From Hyaloscypha bicolor E (taxonomy: Eukaryota; Ascomycota; Leotiomycetes; Helotiales; Hyaloscyphaceae), in assembly GCF_002865645.1 (NCBI RefSeq), contig NW_020194512.1:2893183-2957182 (forward strand): a stretch of DNA of 64,000 nt. Direction: 5' to 3'. Shown here piece after piece: positions 44,890 through 54,839 of this stretch (position 1 is the stretch's first letter; each line of letters starts with the position of its first letter). Both the position numbers and the translations under genes were made by a program. The notes beneath the pieces were generated by a model. It saw only the letters and a program-made list of their open reading frames with translations, was not told the DNA's origin and searched no databases.

Positions 44890-47610
44890 GAAAGAAGAAA
44901 ATACTAAATAGAGAGAATTATAATTAGATAGAGATTAATTTGAATAATTATCCGTTTCTATAGCCGGTAGATACTGAGAATACTAAGGCTAGTATCTATT
45001 ATATTAGATAGAAATAAATAAAATATATTCCCAAAACTTGAATCTTAGTAATTTAATTAGATTAAGCTAACCAGAAATAGATACTATAAGTATTATTATT
45101 TAGGGAATTAGTATATTACTATTTTTAAGTAGAATTATAATAAGGAGAAAATAATATTATTTCTTTACTAGATTTATAGAAACTATTTAGTAAAGAGGCA
45201 GAAAAAGGGAAAGTTAAAATTATTTTATATATACTAGTAGGATTTCAAGATATTTTATTACTAATTAAATAGCAAATATATAAATATAAATAATAAATAT
45301 AAAGTTATTAAGGTAAGGCAATTCTTCTCTTATACTATTTTTATATTATATATTAATCTATAATTAAAGTATATTAATAGTATATTTAAGATTATTTTTA
45401 AGCTAGATATTATATTTAAGCCTAAGCCTATAGCTAGACCGGATAACCTGCTTTTTATACTTGTCTAATACTAGGCCTATAATAAATCCGTCTTTTCTAC
45501 CAAAAATAATTATTATAATATTACTACTATTATACTATTTCAAGCTTATATAAGTAATTAACTAATAGAGTTTATTTACTTATTAAAGGGTAAAGCTAGT
45601 AAAGACTCTTTTAGTAAGAGAGGAAAAACTAGTAAAAAGGCATATTCTCGGAAAGTAGTATATTATAATTATAATAATAGTAATATTAATACTAATAACG
45701 AGCCCGAATATAATAATAATAGTAATACTAGTAATAATTCTGGATCTAATAACGATATTTTTTTCGATTCTAAGAATAATAGAAGTAATAATAGTACTAC
45801 TAATAAAAATATAAATAGGTATAGCTATTTGAATAATAGTTATAATAGTAATAAAACAAATATTACTATAATAGAAGATATAGATAAGTAATATATAACC
45901 GAGCTTAATATATATAGATAGCCTTTATATTAGAACTCGGATAATACCAAGTTTAGTAAGTTTAAAGAGGTAAAGTAGAAGTATAAGGTACTTTATTATA
46001 AGAATATCTGTTTCTAGATTATATAGAACCCGAAATAGAAGAAAAGAGATATACTAGCTATAAAGGTCTACTTATAAAACTATAAAGAAATAGATAATAA
46101 GCCCAAATCATATATTACTCTTATAAAATATCTCGAAATCTAGCTAACTCGGTCTCTTATAGTATAACTTTTCTCTTTAGGAAAAATCTATTTCTTATTT
46201 TTTGTCTAATTTCTTATATCTTAATCTATACTATCTATAATAATATAATTCTTATTAATAGTTATATATCCGCCGAGTTCTTCTTTACTATAAACCTGGA
46301 AAGTTAGAATATAAAGGTAATAAAGGTTTATTAGAAGCCGGAATGGCTTAAGCAGCCCGTTTTTCGGAAGTTAGTCTGAACTATAAATAGCTAGATAAAA
46401 TTAAAGACCAAATCTATATTCTATTCGAAATATGCCTTTTACCTAAACCGTTTCGGGCAAAATACAGGCTTTAAAAACAGGCTAATAAGCTACTATTTCC
46501 GTTAAGGTTATACTAATATAATTAATAGTATATATTCTATATTATATTATTAACTTTTTCGAGGCTAATAGCTATTTTAGGTAAGACCTTAGATATAATA
46601 TATAATTAAGTTATAAGATATAATTCCTTTATAGAAGTCTTTAATAAGGTATATAATAATTAGTCAGTTAGATTTAATATATAAAACGCTTATCTCGAGA
46701 GTAATATTACTAATAATAGCCTAATTCTGGCCTTTACTTATATAAGTATTTAATATAACCCTAGTACTTTAAAAGAAGTTCCTTAAGAAGTAATAGAGTA
46801 ACTCCTTATTATAAATCCAGAAATTGCCGCCCTTAAATAATAATTCAAAGAATTATATATCCGGATTAAATAGAATTACAAGTTTATTAATTAAATACCC
46901 AAGAAGATTAGAAAGATATATAAGAAACTTGGCTAGTAGCTTAAGGCTATAATAAAGAGCCTGGAAGACGAGCTCGAAGCCAAATACAGGAAGAATTACT
47001 TCTTCTATATCTATAATAAAATAATAAAAAGGCAATTAAACTAGCTACTAAATAAGCCTGTAGTAGAGAAGAAAGCCAAGCCTATTATTAAGTATTAGCT
47101 CGAAAAATGGATATAATTATAGCTAGTTCTTTATAATCTCTCTAAAGACTTGAGCCCTTAAGCTATTATTATATAAAAGGTTAATACTATTAATCTCCAG
47201 ATTATACTTGCCTTATAAAGAGAGCTTATAACTCGCTAGCGGCGGTCGACTCTAGCCTGTAAGAATTCTCTTAAGAAAGAATCTCCCGCTTCCGCTTCCG
47301 CTCTCAACTTCTTCTTACTAGCTAGTAAGTTTCCCTTTATTATAAAAAAGACCTAGTATATATTTTGTATTAGTAATAAGGTACTCTTATATAAGTAGCA
47401 AATATATAGATTTCGCCGGGTTTTATATATATAGAACTATATTAAGAATATTTACTTATATGAAATACTAGTAAAATAGTAGATTATCTGCTACTATTCT
47501 CTTTATAAGAGTAAAGGGCTACTACTTAAAGGCATATAGCACTTTAAGAATTATATAGTAATAGCCTATAAGGTCGGCCTCCGACCCCTATTTAAAGTTT
47601 TCCCTTATTA
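44890..47610 (+). pseudogene. DUF3435/FluG-type tyrosine recombinase #2, RIP-degraded
   Basis: The + strand reads LLFQAYISN (about 45530), where DUF3435 proteins have an S-R-P (catalytic Arg) segment. Then come LLKGKASKDSFSKRGKTSKK, an Asn-rich (formerly acidic) linker, and KVLYYKNICFWII with KKRDILAIKVYL (about 45980-46065). The recombinase core continues with YAFYLNRFGQNTGFKNRLIS and YYFRRGYTNII (about 46430-46520), very characteristic of PF11917. The C-terminal part has STLACKNSLKKESPAS, a degraded finger (FCISNKVLLYK) and KNIYLYEI (about 47450), then HFKNYIVIAYKVGLRPLFK. Many CAG/CAA-to-stop changes inactivate it. It is divergent from, and clearly different in sequence from, recombinase #1. 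Confidence 0.75.
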
Positions 47611-47619
47611 ATTTCTTTA

Positions 47620-49246
47620 ATCTTATAACTTCTCTTTAGAGTATATATTATTAGAAGTTATTAAGATTTTAATTCAGCTAAAGATATATTTATAATATTT
47701 AGTTGAACTGGAATTATATAAGTATATAATAATTAATATTTAATACGGATTAAACCTCTATAACTAAAATTCTAATTTACTATATGAATTTCTATATATT
47801 ACTCTTGAGTAGAATTTATAAGTAAAGCCCTGCCTAATGAGACTAGCTCGAGTATAAGATCTGTCTAATAATTCTATAATATAAGTAGTATCTCTAGAGT
47901 TAAAGCAATACTTAAATAGACGGGTCGCCTTTATAGGAGTCTAATTTGGCTCTCCTATATTATTTAGAGGCTATACTCTAATCTCTCAAACTAATAGTTC
48001 AGGATATTACTATATAAAGACGAAGTATATTATATACTAGCTATACTATAGTATTATAAGTTACCTATAAAGCAAAATTGTAATTCTTTCTATTAACCCT
48101 CTTTAATCTTTATATTCTATATTTAGTTATACTATATCTTTATATCCAGATTATCTACTTTCCTATAATAAAGTTATTTAATAGTTCTTATTTAAATATT
48201 ATAGTTAAAGCTCGGTATTAATATTATATAGAAGTAGATTAGTTAAGAGCGGATATAATTACTACTATAGTAAGATTAGCTTAATCTTTCCGCTTTCAGG
48301 ATACTAATTACTATTTCTTTTATTAATAGTAGCTAATTTTTTTTAGTAATAAAATAATAAGTAGTATATTATCTATTATAATAAATAAGTAATATAATAT
48401 ATATACCAGAAAGCTTTCTATATTTATATACTTTTATAATAATAGTCCGTTTCTTCTTCCGAGTAGCCTTATTTTAATTTCTTTAACTTTTATTATATAT
48501 AATTATATAGAGTAGTAAGTATTCTATATAAAATCAAGAAAGATTAATATAATTTATAAAAGAGAAATACTTATACTATATTATTAAAATTGTAATAGCT
48601 TTACTAGAATAATTATAAGTAAGTAAAAAGGCTATTTTCCTCTTATTTTTAAGGATTACTATTTTATTCTATATTCTTATATAAGGGCAAGGTATTACTT
48701 GAGATAGTATAGGACTTAGATAATATAGAACTATCTAGATAGTAAAAGCCTTTAAGTAGTCTATATACCCAGATAATAAGGGCCTTCTAGTAGTTATTAC
48801 CTTAAGTAAATAATATTTATATTTCTTATACTACTAACTTGTTTATACTAATTACTTCCTAGTACTACTAGGTTTATAGTACTAATAAATTATTTATACT
48901 AATAGTTTTATAATACTAGTAGTTTCTTAGTACTAATAAAAATTTTATACTAATATTTTAATAATACTAATAGCCTTATAATACGAATAGTTTCTTTATA
49001 CTAGCAAATTATTTATACTAGTAATTTAATAGTACTAATAGTTCCTTAGTACTAATAGTTCCTTAGTACTAATAGTTTTATAATATTAACTATATATTTA
49101 TTACTAGTAGTATTTTAGTATTAAGATATATAGAGAAGAGTATATAAGCGGGTTTGCTTATAAATACTATAGAATATTACTTGAATAAAATTAAACGGGA
49201 TATTATAACTATAGAGACTAGTACTAGCTATAGTATAGTAATTGGA
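47620..49246. other. RIP-degraded AT-rich block
   Basis: Stops in all frames and no recognised motif. 48820-49100 contains many short degenerate repeats of the type TAGTACTAATAGTT. Confidence 0.55.
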
Positions 49247-49402
49247 TATAAATCAAGTAGTATATATAAACCAAGTAGTATATATAAATCAAGTAGTATA
49301 TATAAACCAAGTAGTAGTATATAAATTAAGAAGTATATATAAACTAAGAAGTATATATAAACTAAAAAGTATATAAATACTAATTAGTATATATAAACCA
49401 AA
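49247..49402. repeat. ~20-bp imperfect tandem repeat
   Basis: A unit like AAATCAAGTAGTATATAT repeats about seven times, drifting to AAACTAAGAAGTATATAT towards the right end. Differences are mostly transitions. Confidence 0.75.
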
Positions 49403-49688
49403 TATTCTGCCTGAGATTAGTGAGCCGGTCTATTAGGCTAGATATTAAGGCTTAAGCGAGTTCAGGTTATAATATAATATTATTAAAGGCTATTATTAAT
49501 AGGGTTCTTAAGGAGTTCTTAATATAGAATAGTAGGACTATTAAAACCGAAACTATTTTTAGATTCGGAGTACTATAATTACAAGTAGATTGGGTTGAAA
49601 TACTATACTATAGAATAATTATATCTGAAGTATATTACTTTAATATATTATAAGATAATATATATACTTTATTTATATTTCAGGCCCG

Positions 49689-49724
49689 AGTACTCTTAGC
49701 TATAGTACTATAACTGAGAGTACT
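49689..49724. repeat. 36-bp near-perfect palindrome (first of two related)
   Basis: AGTACTCTTAGCTATAGT and its continuation ACTATAACTGAGAGTACT form an inverted repeat without a loop. All but two base pairs match, and those two are C/T-type differences, so the ancestral sequence was probably a perfect palindrome. Confidence 0.75.
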
Positions 49725-49794
49725 TTGGCTTGAAGTATAAATAAATAGTATATATTATCCTATAGTATTCTGAGATATAGTCTTATAAGTAAAT

Positions 49795-49828
49795 GTACTC
49801 TTAGTTATAGTATTATAGCTAAGAGTAC
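49795..49828. repeat. 34-bp near-perfect palindrome (second related copy)
   Basis: GTACTCTTAGTTATAGT / ATTATAGCTAAGAGTAC is a close relative of the palindrome at 49689, about 106 bp downstream, again with mismatches that are transitions. Confidence 0.75.
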
Positions 49829-50171
49829 TCGGCCTTAAAGTATAAATACGAACTTTCGGTTTTCTATATAAACCTTGTTTTTTTAGCCATATTGGTAATA
49901 AAGATATACTTGAAATAATTGTCTTTATATACGGTACAATATTCTTATTAATTTATACTAATAATTCCGGTAATAGTCTTTTACGGTAGGTAATTCTTCT
50001 GAGATTTCTCTCTAGCTTAAGCCCCTCCCGAGAAGTTCTATAATCTTTGATTCTTCTGCAGGTTATGGCGAACTCAATCTGCTAGCCCCCTAGTAGTCAC
50101 CCTTCCCTGTAGCTGGCACAGGTATAGCGGATAAACAGGAGAGTAAGAGGCAGTTCGAGCTAATCGAGAAC

Positions 50172-50349
50172 TTAAGGGAGCCAAAACGGGATCCCCATAC
50201 CAGTTAGCGTTGAGTGCCCATTTCGGCTCCTCTGCTGACGGGCCGGAGCCAATTTGGGCTTCGATATAATAGTTATATTTAGTATCATTATAGGAACCCA
50301 TTCCGACCCTTTAGTACGCTGGTGAGAATCATAGGGAGAGATAGTAGGG
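50172..50349. other. GC-normal sequence without a supported gene
   Basis: Minus-strand frames overlapping this stretch and the tandem array (50172-50543, 50488-50775) are by-products of the repeat and share no domain. No gene is claimed. Confidence 0.45.
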
Positions 50350-50665
50350 GCCGAACGCCGGCGTTGAAAAAGGAGCAGAAAATTGGCGCCCTGACGCTGG
50401 CGCATCCGTTTCGCTGGCGCTTGAGGAACGTCGGCGTTAGGGATAGGGGGCATCATTCGGCTCCCCGACGCTGGCGCATCCATTTCGCTAGCGCCTGAGG
50501 AACGCCAGCGTTGAAAAGGGAGTAGAAATTGGCTCCCTAACATTGGCGCATCCGTTTCGCTGGCTCTTGACGAACGCCAGCGAATAGAGCAAAATTCGGC
50601 GCCCTGACGCTAGCGAATTTGCTCCCTGGACGCCTCGAAAGCGCCAGCGAAACGGATGTGTTAGC
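50350..50665. repeat. GC-rich ~73-bp tandem repeat with internal palindromes
   Basis: Three full units and a partial fourth begin GCC(G/A)GCGTT.. near 50357, 50430 and 50503. Each contains CCTGACGCTGGCGCATCCG and TTTCGCTGGCGCTTGAGGAA. The words CGCTGGCG and CGCCAGCG are complementary, giving several possible hairpins. At the right end (about 50636-50659) AAGCGCCAGCGAAACGGATG is an inverted copy of the internal CATCCGTTTCGCTGGCGCTT. Sequence around it is unmutated, unlike the AT-rich block to its left. Confidence 0.75.
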
Positions 50666-50924
50666 CTTAGGCCGAAATATTTTTGATCTGAGCGGCTCCG
50701 TCGTAAGCACCGCCACTTAACCTTATTCGGCTGAGGAAGGGCAGATTCTGGCTCTTCTGCTCTGTTGCGGCACACTCTTTGTTGTACAATAGATCAATTC
50801 CCAACAGAGATCTTACTAGTTGTAGTCAAATACATCGAGTAAATGGAGCAAGCAATTCAGGGAACAAGGTACACATAAAACAGAGATTTGACGATCGCCG
50901 CTCCCCTCGCTGTTACACTACCAT

Positions 50925-51988
50925 CTACTTGCTCCAAAGCCACCAGACAACAAATCCCGTAGCCAAGAGCACAGTAAGATCGAAAGCTATAGAATGTTCA
51001 CTATTGTGTTCTGGCGGAGGCACACGTTCACTTTGCTCAAACCTCCGAGATTCACTATACGTATCGTAATGCGAATCTCGACTTGCTGATTGCTGATGAT
51101 ATACTCGCGGCATTCTAGAAAATGTATTGTTAGTGAGAAGTCGACTCTCTTCTGTGTATCGATATGGCGATGGGAAAACTAGGTTGGTGGCGGCCACTGG
51201 TTGGATAGGTCGCGGGATTGCAAGGCCTGCTCGTAAACTTTGCTGAGCCAGAGGTTGAGTGACGAAGCCGTCGCGGTTTCTAAAGGTTCGAGATTGAAAT
51301 TGACGACCCTGTGTCTCTCCGAGATTTGCTATGCCAAGTTTCAAATGCATAGTAAGGACCCAATCTTCTGGCTCTAAACCAAGCCTTCCCATCAACAGTG
51401 TATAGCTTTGTGCACAAAGTCTGGAGTCATAGGCACAACTACCATTGCGAAAACTGCACGAGCGGAGTCGCGAAGCTGGGACTTGGAAGATATGTTCTAG
51501 CACCACATATGACTGCTTATCCATTGTGCCATTCTCTAGATACAGCTCGGTTGCGCCGTCATTGTCACCGTGAGGAAGCTGGGTCGGTCTCTCTTGAGAG
51601 ATTCGCATTCGGTCGAATCTGTTATTGCGTTCTTTCGACGTCACCTGGGTCATATTAGAACAGTAACTATCAGAAAAGATAAATAAAAGTGCCTCACCTG
51701 TACAATGGAACAGACTGCATCCCCGAATTTGTTCGGGCTGACCTTTAGGACAACAACGGGATGGTTATACCCGCCATCTTGGAGCTCTTGATTAGAACAA
51801 CAGAGCTCTCTAATGCATTTGATGCCTCTATCATCGTCTCCTCTACTTGGGAGCCAGACTATGCACCCCGCCCCCAAGTGCTGTATTTTGACCTGTGACC
51901 TTGGGTTCTGATGGCTTGAAGGCGACGGTCGTATGATTGAGTTTCCGCTAGCCTCGTAGCTGATACGTGTGGCAGACATCAAGCCCAA
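50925..51988 (-). CDS. tail-anchored protein of unknown function, two exons, 336 aa
   Basis: Exon 1 (51698-51988, 97 codons) and exon 2 (50925-51644) join across a 53-nt intron (51645-51697, GTGAGG donor, TCTAATAT branch, CAG) in frame. Exon 1 has a conserved-looking stretch VKIQHLGAGCIVWLPSRGDD and CIRELCCSNQELQDGGYNHP followed by VVVLKVS. Exon 2 contains LYLENGTMDKQSYVVLEHIF and RLCAQSYTLLMGRLGLEPED, then a basic, disordered part. It ends in a single hydrophobic helix IAFDLTVLLATGFVVWWLWS, which fits a C-terminal membrane anchor with no signal peptide. I cannot name the family. The block starting QHLGAGCIVWLP looks like a small folded domain (Cys/His-containing). It is intact. Confidence 0.7.
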
Positions 51989-52465
51989 CCCCTAGAGGAC
52001 AAATAGACGTCGAAAACAAGTCGCGAACTATTAGCAAAGGTATAATGCAAGATTATGATGCGACTTGACTTGGTGTGTCGGGCGGCCTTGGTAAAGAGCC
52101 GCAGCTAGCGCCCAAAACCCCGCACCATTGCCCCGCAGCCACCCCAATGATGCAGCTATTGGTACATCCGGCAAACCAGATATATGCCTGTAAGCTCTCA
52201 AGGATATCGATCTGAATGGATTGTTTTTTCTCAATTGGGATAATTTTGAAGGCCATGTTGGATTTCCCTTGAATACTGCAACGGTCCAGAAAAGGCTTGG
52301 CTGATCTGTATCCCAGCGACTAATCTGTCACGATAAGGCTGTTGGTTGAAGCTTTAGGTATAGATACTCTATGCAGGACTTTTTTTATCAAGTTGTGTAT
52401 TATTTGGCCACACCAAAAGATACTGTGCAAAGCCAATTTCCCCAGTCTCTCTGCCCTCACAGTCA
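51989..52465. other. intergenic between the tail-anchored gene and the SET-type fragment
   Basis: Composition is normal. Minus-strand frames at 52031-52256 are contradictory and carry no motif. No gene is supported. Confidence 0.5.
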
Positions 52466-52800
52466 TCAATAGGAACTATATCTCGACCACCCATCCGTAT
52501 TCCAGAGCCAGTTTTCAAGTTCCTCTCCGCATATCCCTTGGGGAGCCTCCCAGCTATCGTCGTAGCATTTCATCCTCTTACCATACAGGTGGTAGTCCAC
52601 AAGCTGCCTAGCGAGATGCTTGAACTCGATCGTCGTCGGGTTATCATCACCCGCAAGCACCTTCAGAGCGGCATACGCTCTCTCCGCGAAGACCTTGGCT
52701 CGGGCCTTGTCCCCAACCACGACTGCGATCTGGAAGGCGTTAAAGCATACCCGCGCAAACCTTATGCCGCAGATACCCTCCTCTTCTAGGTAAATATCGA
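52466..52800 (-). pseudogene. 5'-truncated C-terminus of a SET-domain-associated protein
   Basis: Reading leftwards from about 52798: EEEGICGIRFARVCFNAFQI, then VVGDKARAKVFAERAYAALK, then VLAGDDNPTTIEFKHLA, ending WSRYSSY at 52466. The G-D-x-A-R-A-x-V-F-A-E-R-A block followed by G-x-D-(S/N)-P-x-T is typical of the helical C-terminal region of fungal SET (MYND-like) proteins. No SET domain lies upstream. Instead the frame runs into a perfect palindrome (52812-52848) and then repeat sequence, so the 5' part was lost. Confidence 0.55.
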
Positions 52801-52811
52801 TTGAGAGCTAG

Positions 52812-52848
52812 CAGGGGTTTTATGATTCCAGGAATCATAAAACCCCTG
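52812..52848. repeat. perfect 18-bp inverted repeat with 1-base centre
   Basis: CAGGGGTTTTATGATTCC, A, GGAATCATAAAACCCCTG. All 18 pairs match, giving a strong cruciform or hairpin sequence. It sits exactly at the junction between unmutated gene sequence and the repeat block. Confidence 0.95.
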
Positions 52849-53377
52849 TCTAGTCTTATAAAAAGAACAAGGACTAAGCAGAATCGCACATCGTAAGGAC
52901 GAGTGGCACTGTAAAGGGGCTTATAGAGCTTAGCCTATTTTTAGATCTAAAGGGGTCCAAATCTGGCTCCCCACTACTGGGATTCAAGGGGGCCGGTTCA
53001 GGCCCTCCATCGCCCGATTAAGCCTTTCCTTCCGGCTAAGATTTTAGAGGATTAAGGGTTTAAATACGGCTCCCCACCACTTTGGTTGAGAGGAAACCGA
53101 TTCAAGCCCCTCGCTATATAACCATGGGCTCAAAATCGGTTCCTATGCCCCTATTAGCTACTATACGAAAGTCCTCAAAGACAGCTATCCGAATAGAGGG
53201 TCTAAATAATAGATAACTCTCAAATGCCTTAGGCTTAATACTCGAAGTGTATTAAAGCTACCGTAGGCAGATCACCTTTAATAGATACTATAAACGTTAA
53301 ACGGAATAACGAGGGGAAAAGAAGAAAGAGAAAGAACGAGGAAATAAATAAGAGAATAGATACTTTAATTATAAAAG
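52849..53377. other. repeat-rich stretch with three imperfect ~100-bp units
   Basis: Similar phrases recur at about 52960 (GGTCCAAATCTGGCTCCCCA), 53068 (GGTTTAAATACGGCTCCCCA) and 53130 (GGCTCAAAATCGGTTCCTAT), which suggests an imperfect tandem array of roughly 70-110 bp spacing. No ORF is supported. Confidence 0.5.
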
Positions 53378-53679
53378 TATTGAATTAGTACTAGCTTACT
53401 AGTCCTTCCAGTACCAGGTTCAACTACTAATATTAGCTTTGCCATTCTCATTTATAATGACTCACTATAGAAGCTCAGGGAACACTTACTAATATATATG
53501 AGTTATCTGATTTATAATATACTAGAGGAAATCGCTACCTACTAGTAGGTATATAAGAACTATACTTTAGATTCCTTCCTCTTCTTTTTTACTCTTTACT
53601 CTCCTATATCTAGTCATTTTACAGATTATTAACCTCTAATATATCGATTTATTACTAATATATTAATTAGATTCCAATA
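53378..53679 (+). repeat. 5' LTR of the copia element (302 bp)
   Basis: It aligns without gaps to the 3' LTR; differences seen by eye are C/T and G/A. It contains a small palindrome CTACCTACTAGTAGGTATAT with the complementary words ACCTACTAGTAGGT; the 3' copy reads ACCCACTGGTGGGT at the same place. Confidence 0.9.
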
Positions 53680-54233
53680 GGTTCTGAGCCCGGCTAGTAC
53701 TTTACTAAGCGATCCAAGTATTACTTGACCTTAGTACTTGCTTGTCTATTCCAAAACCATTTTCAAAATTATTAAAATCGTTAATTTTGGTAAATTTCAC
53801 CTATTAGTTCGGCTTTATATTAGCAGAATTCGCCAAAAATATAGCCATTTTCGGTTAGAAATTCTCTGCAAAATCCAATATACCGGATTCCAAAAAATTA
53901 ACTCATATTACCTATAAAGGTATAAAAATTAAGCCTCTTTCGGATAATAATATCTATTCCTAGATAGATAATACTATAAACCTCTTTATTATCAAAGATC
54001 TATAGTAATTTATTAATCCTAATTAAGCTTCTGCTCTTATAGAAGTAGTTCCAAAGAATAATAAATTAATTACTTATTAAGTTGCAATTGCTAGAGCGGT
54101 ACTAAGCTTACTTATTACCTATAATACCTGGTAATAATTCAAGGAAATCAAGCTTATATACCAAATTTGGAGCCTGATTCAAGCTAAAGCTAAATAGCTA
54201 AAAGCTTAAAAGGAAGCCCTATACCTTTAATAA

Positions 54234-54539
54234 ATGGAAACTATTATATTTAATACTATTATAAGAATAAATAACTTTATTAATCGTATTAGTTATAAAG
54301 TAGCTAAAATTAAGGGAATAAATAGATCGATTTCAGATATTTCTATATCCGGATACCTGATTTATAGCCTCCCAAAGAAATATAACTTATATAAGCCCCT
54401 CCTGAATTCTATTAGAGCTAATATTAATAAATTAAAGCTAGAATTACTTAAAGCAGATGCTTTTACTAAAAAAGAGAAGCTTAGGGCTAAACCTCCCGCT
54501 TTTAATCCAGATACTACTCCAAAAGTACTAGCTATTTAA
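54234..54539 (+). pseudogene. copia Gag remnant
   Basis: An open stretch of 101 codons, with KIKGINRSISDISISGYLIY and LPKKYNLYKPLLNSIRANIN. This is the typical copia Gag helical pattern 'L..LP..Y......'. A zinc-knuckle-like region with RIP-altered Cys (YYIFYKFKGYNIKDY) follows at about 54598-54642. Confidence 0.65.
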
Positions 54540-54839
54540 GGGAATAGTAAAAATCAGTTAAATAATAAGCCAAAATATAGAAGAGATTCAAATACCTATT
54601 ATATATTTTATAAATTTAAAGGATATAATATTAAAGATTATACTATATATAAATTGGCCCAGAATTACTTTAATTCTAATAAAAAGAACTCTAATTCTAC
54701 TAATTAGAAAGCGCTATTAGCTCTATTAACTCTATTAACTATTTATAAAAAAGCCTATACTACTAAAAAATTAATTACTAGAAAATCGATATTTAATATT
54801 CTATTTAGTAGCCAATTACTTAATAATGATTTTATAAAT

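Noticed and set aside
50172..50775. Minus-strand ORFs of 123 and 95 aa
   Set aside because: They run through the GC-rich tandem repeat and overlap each other in different frames.
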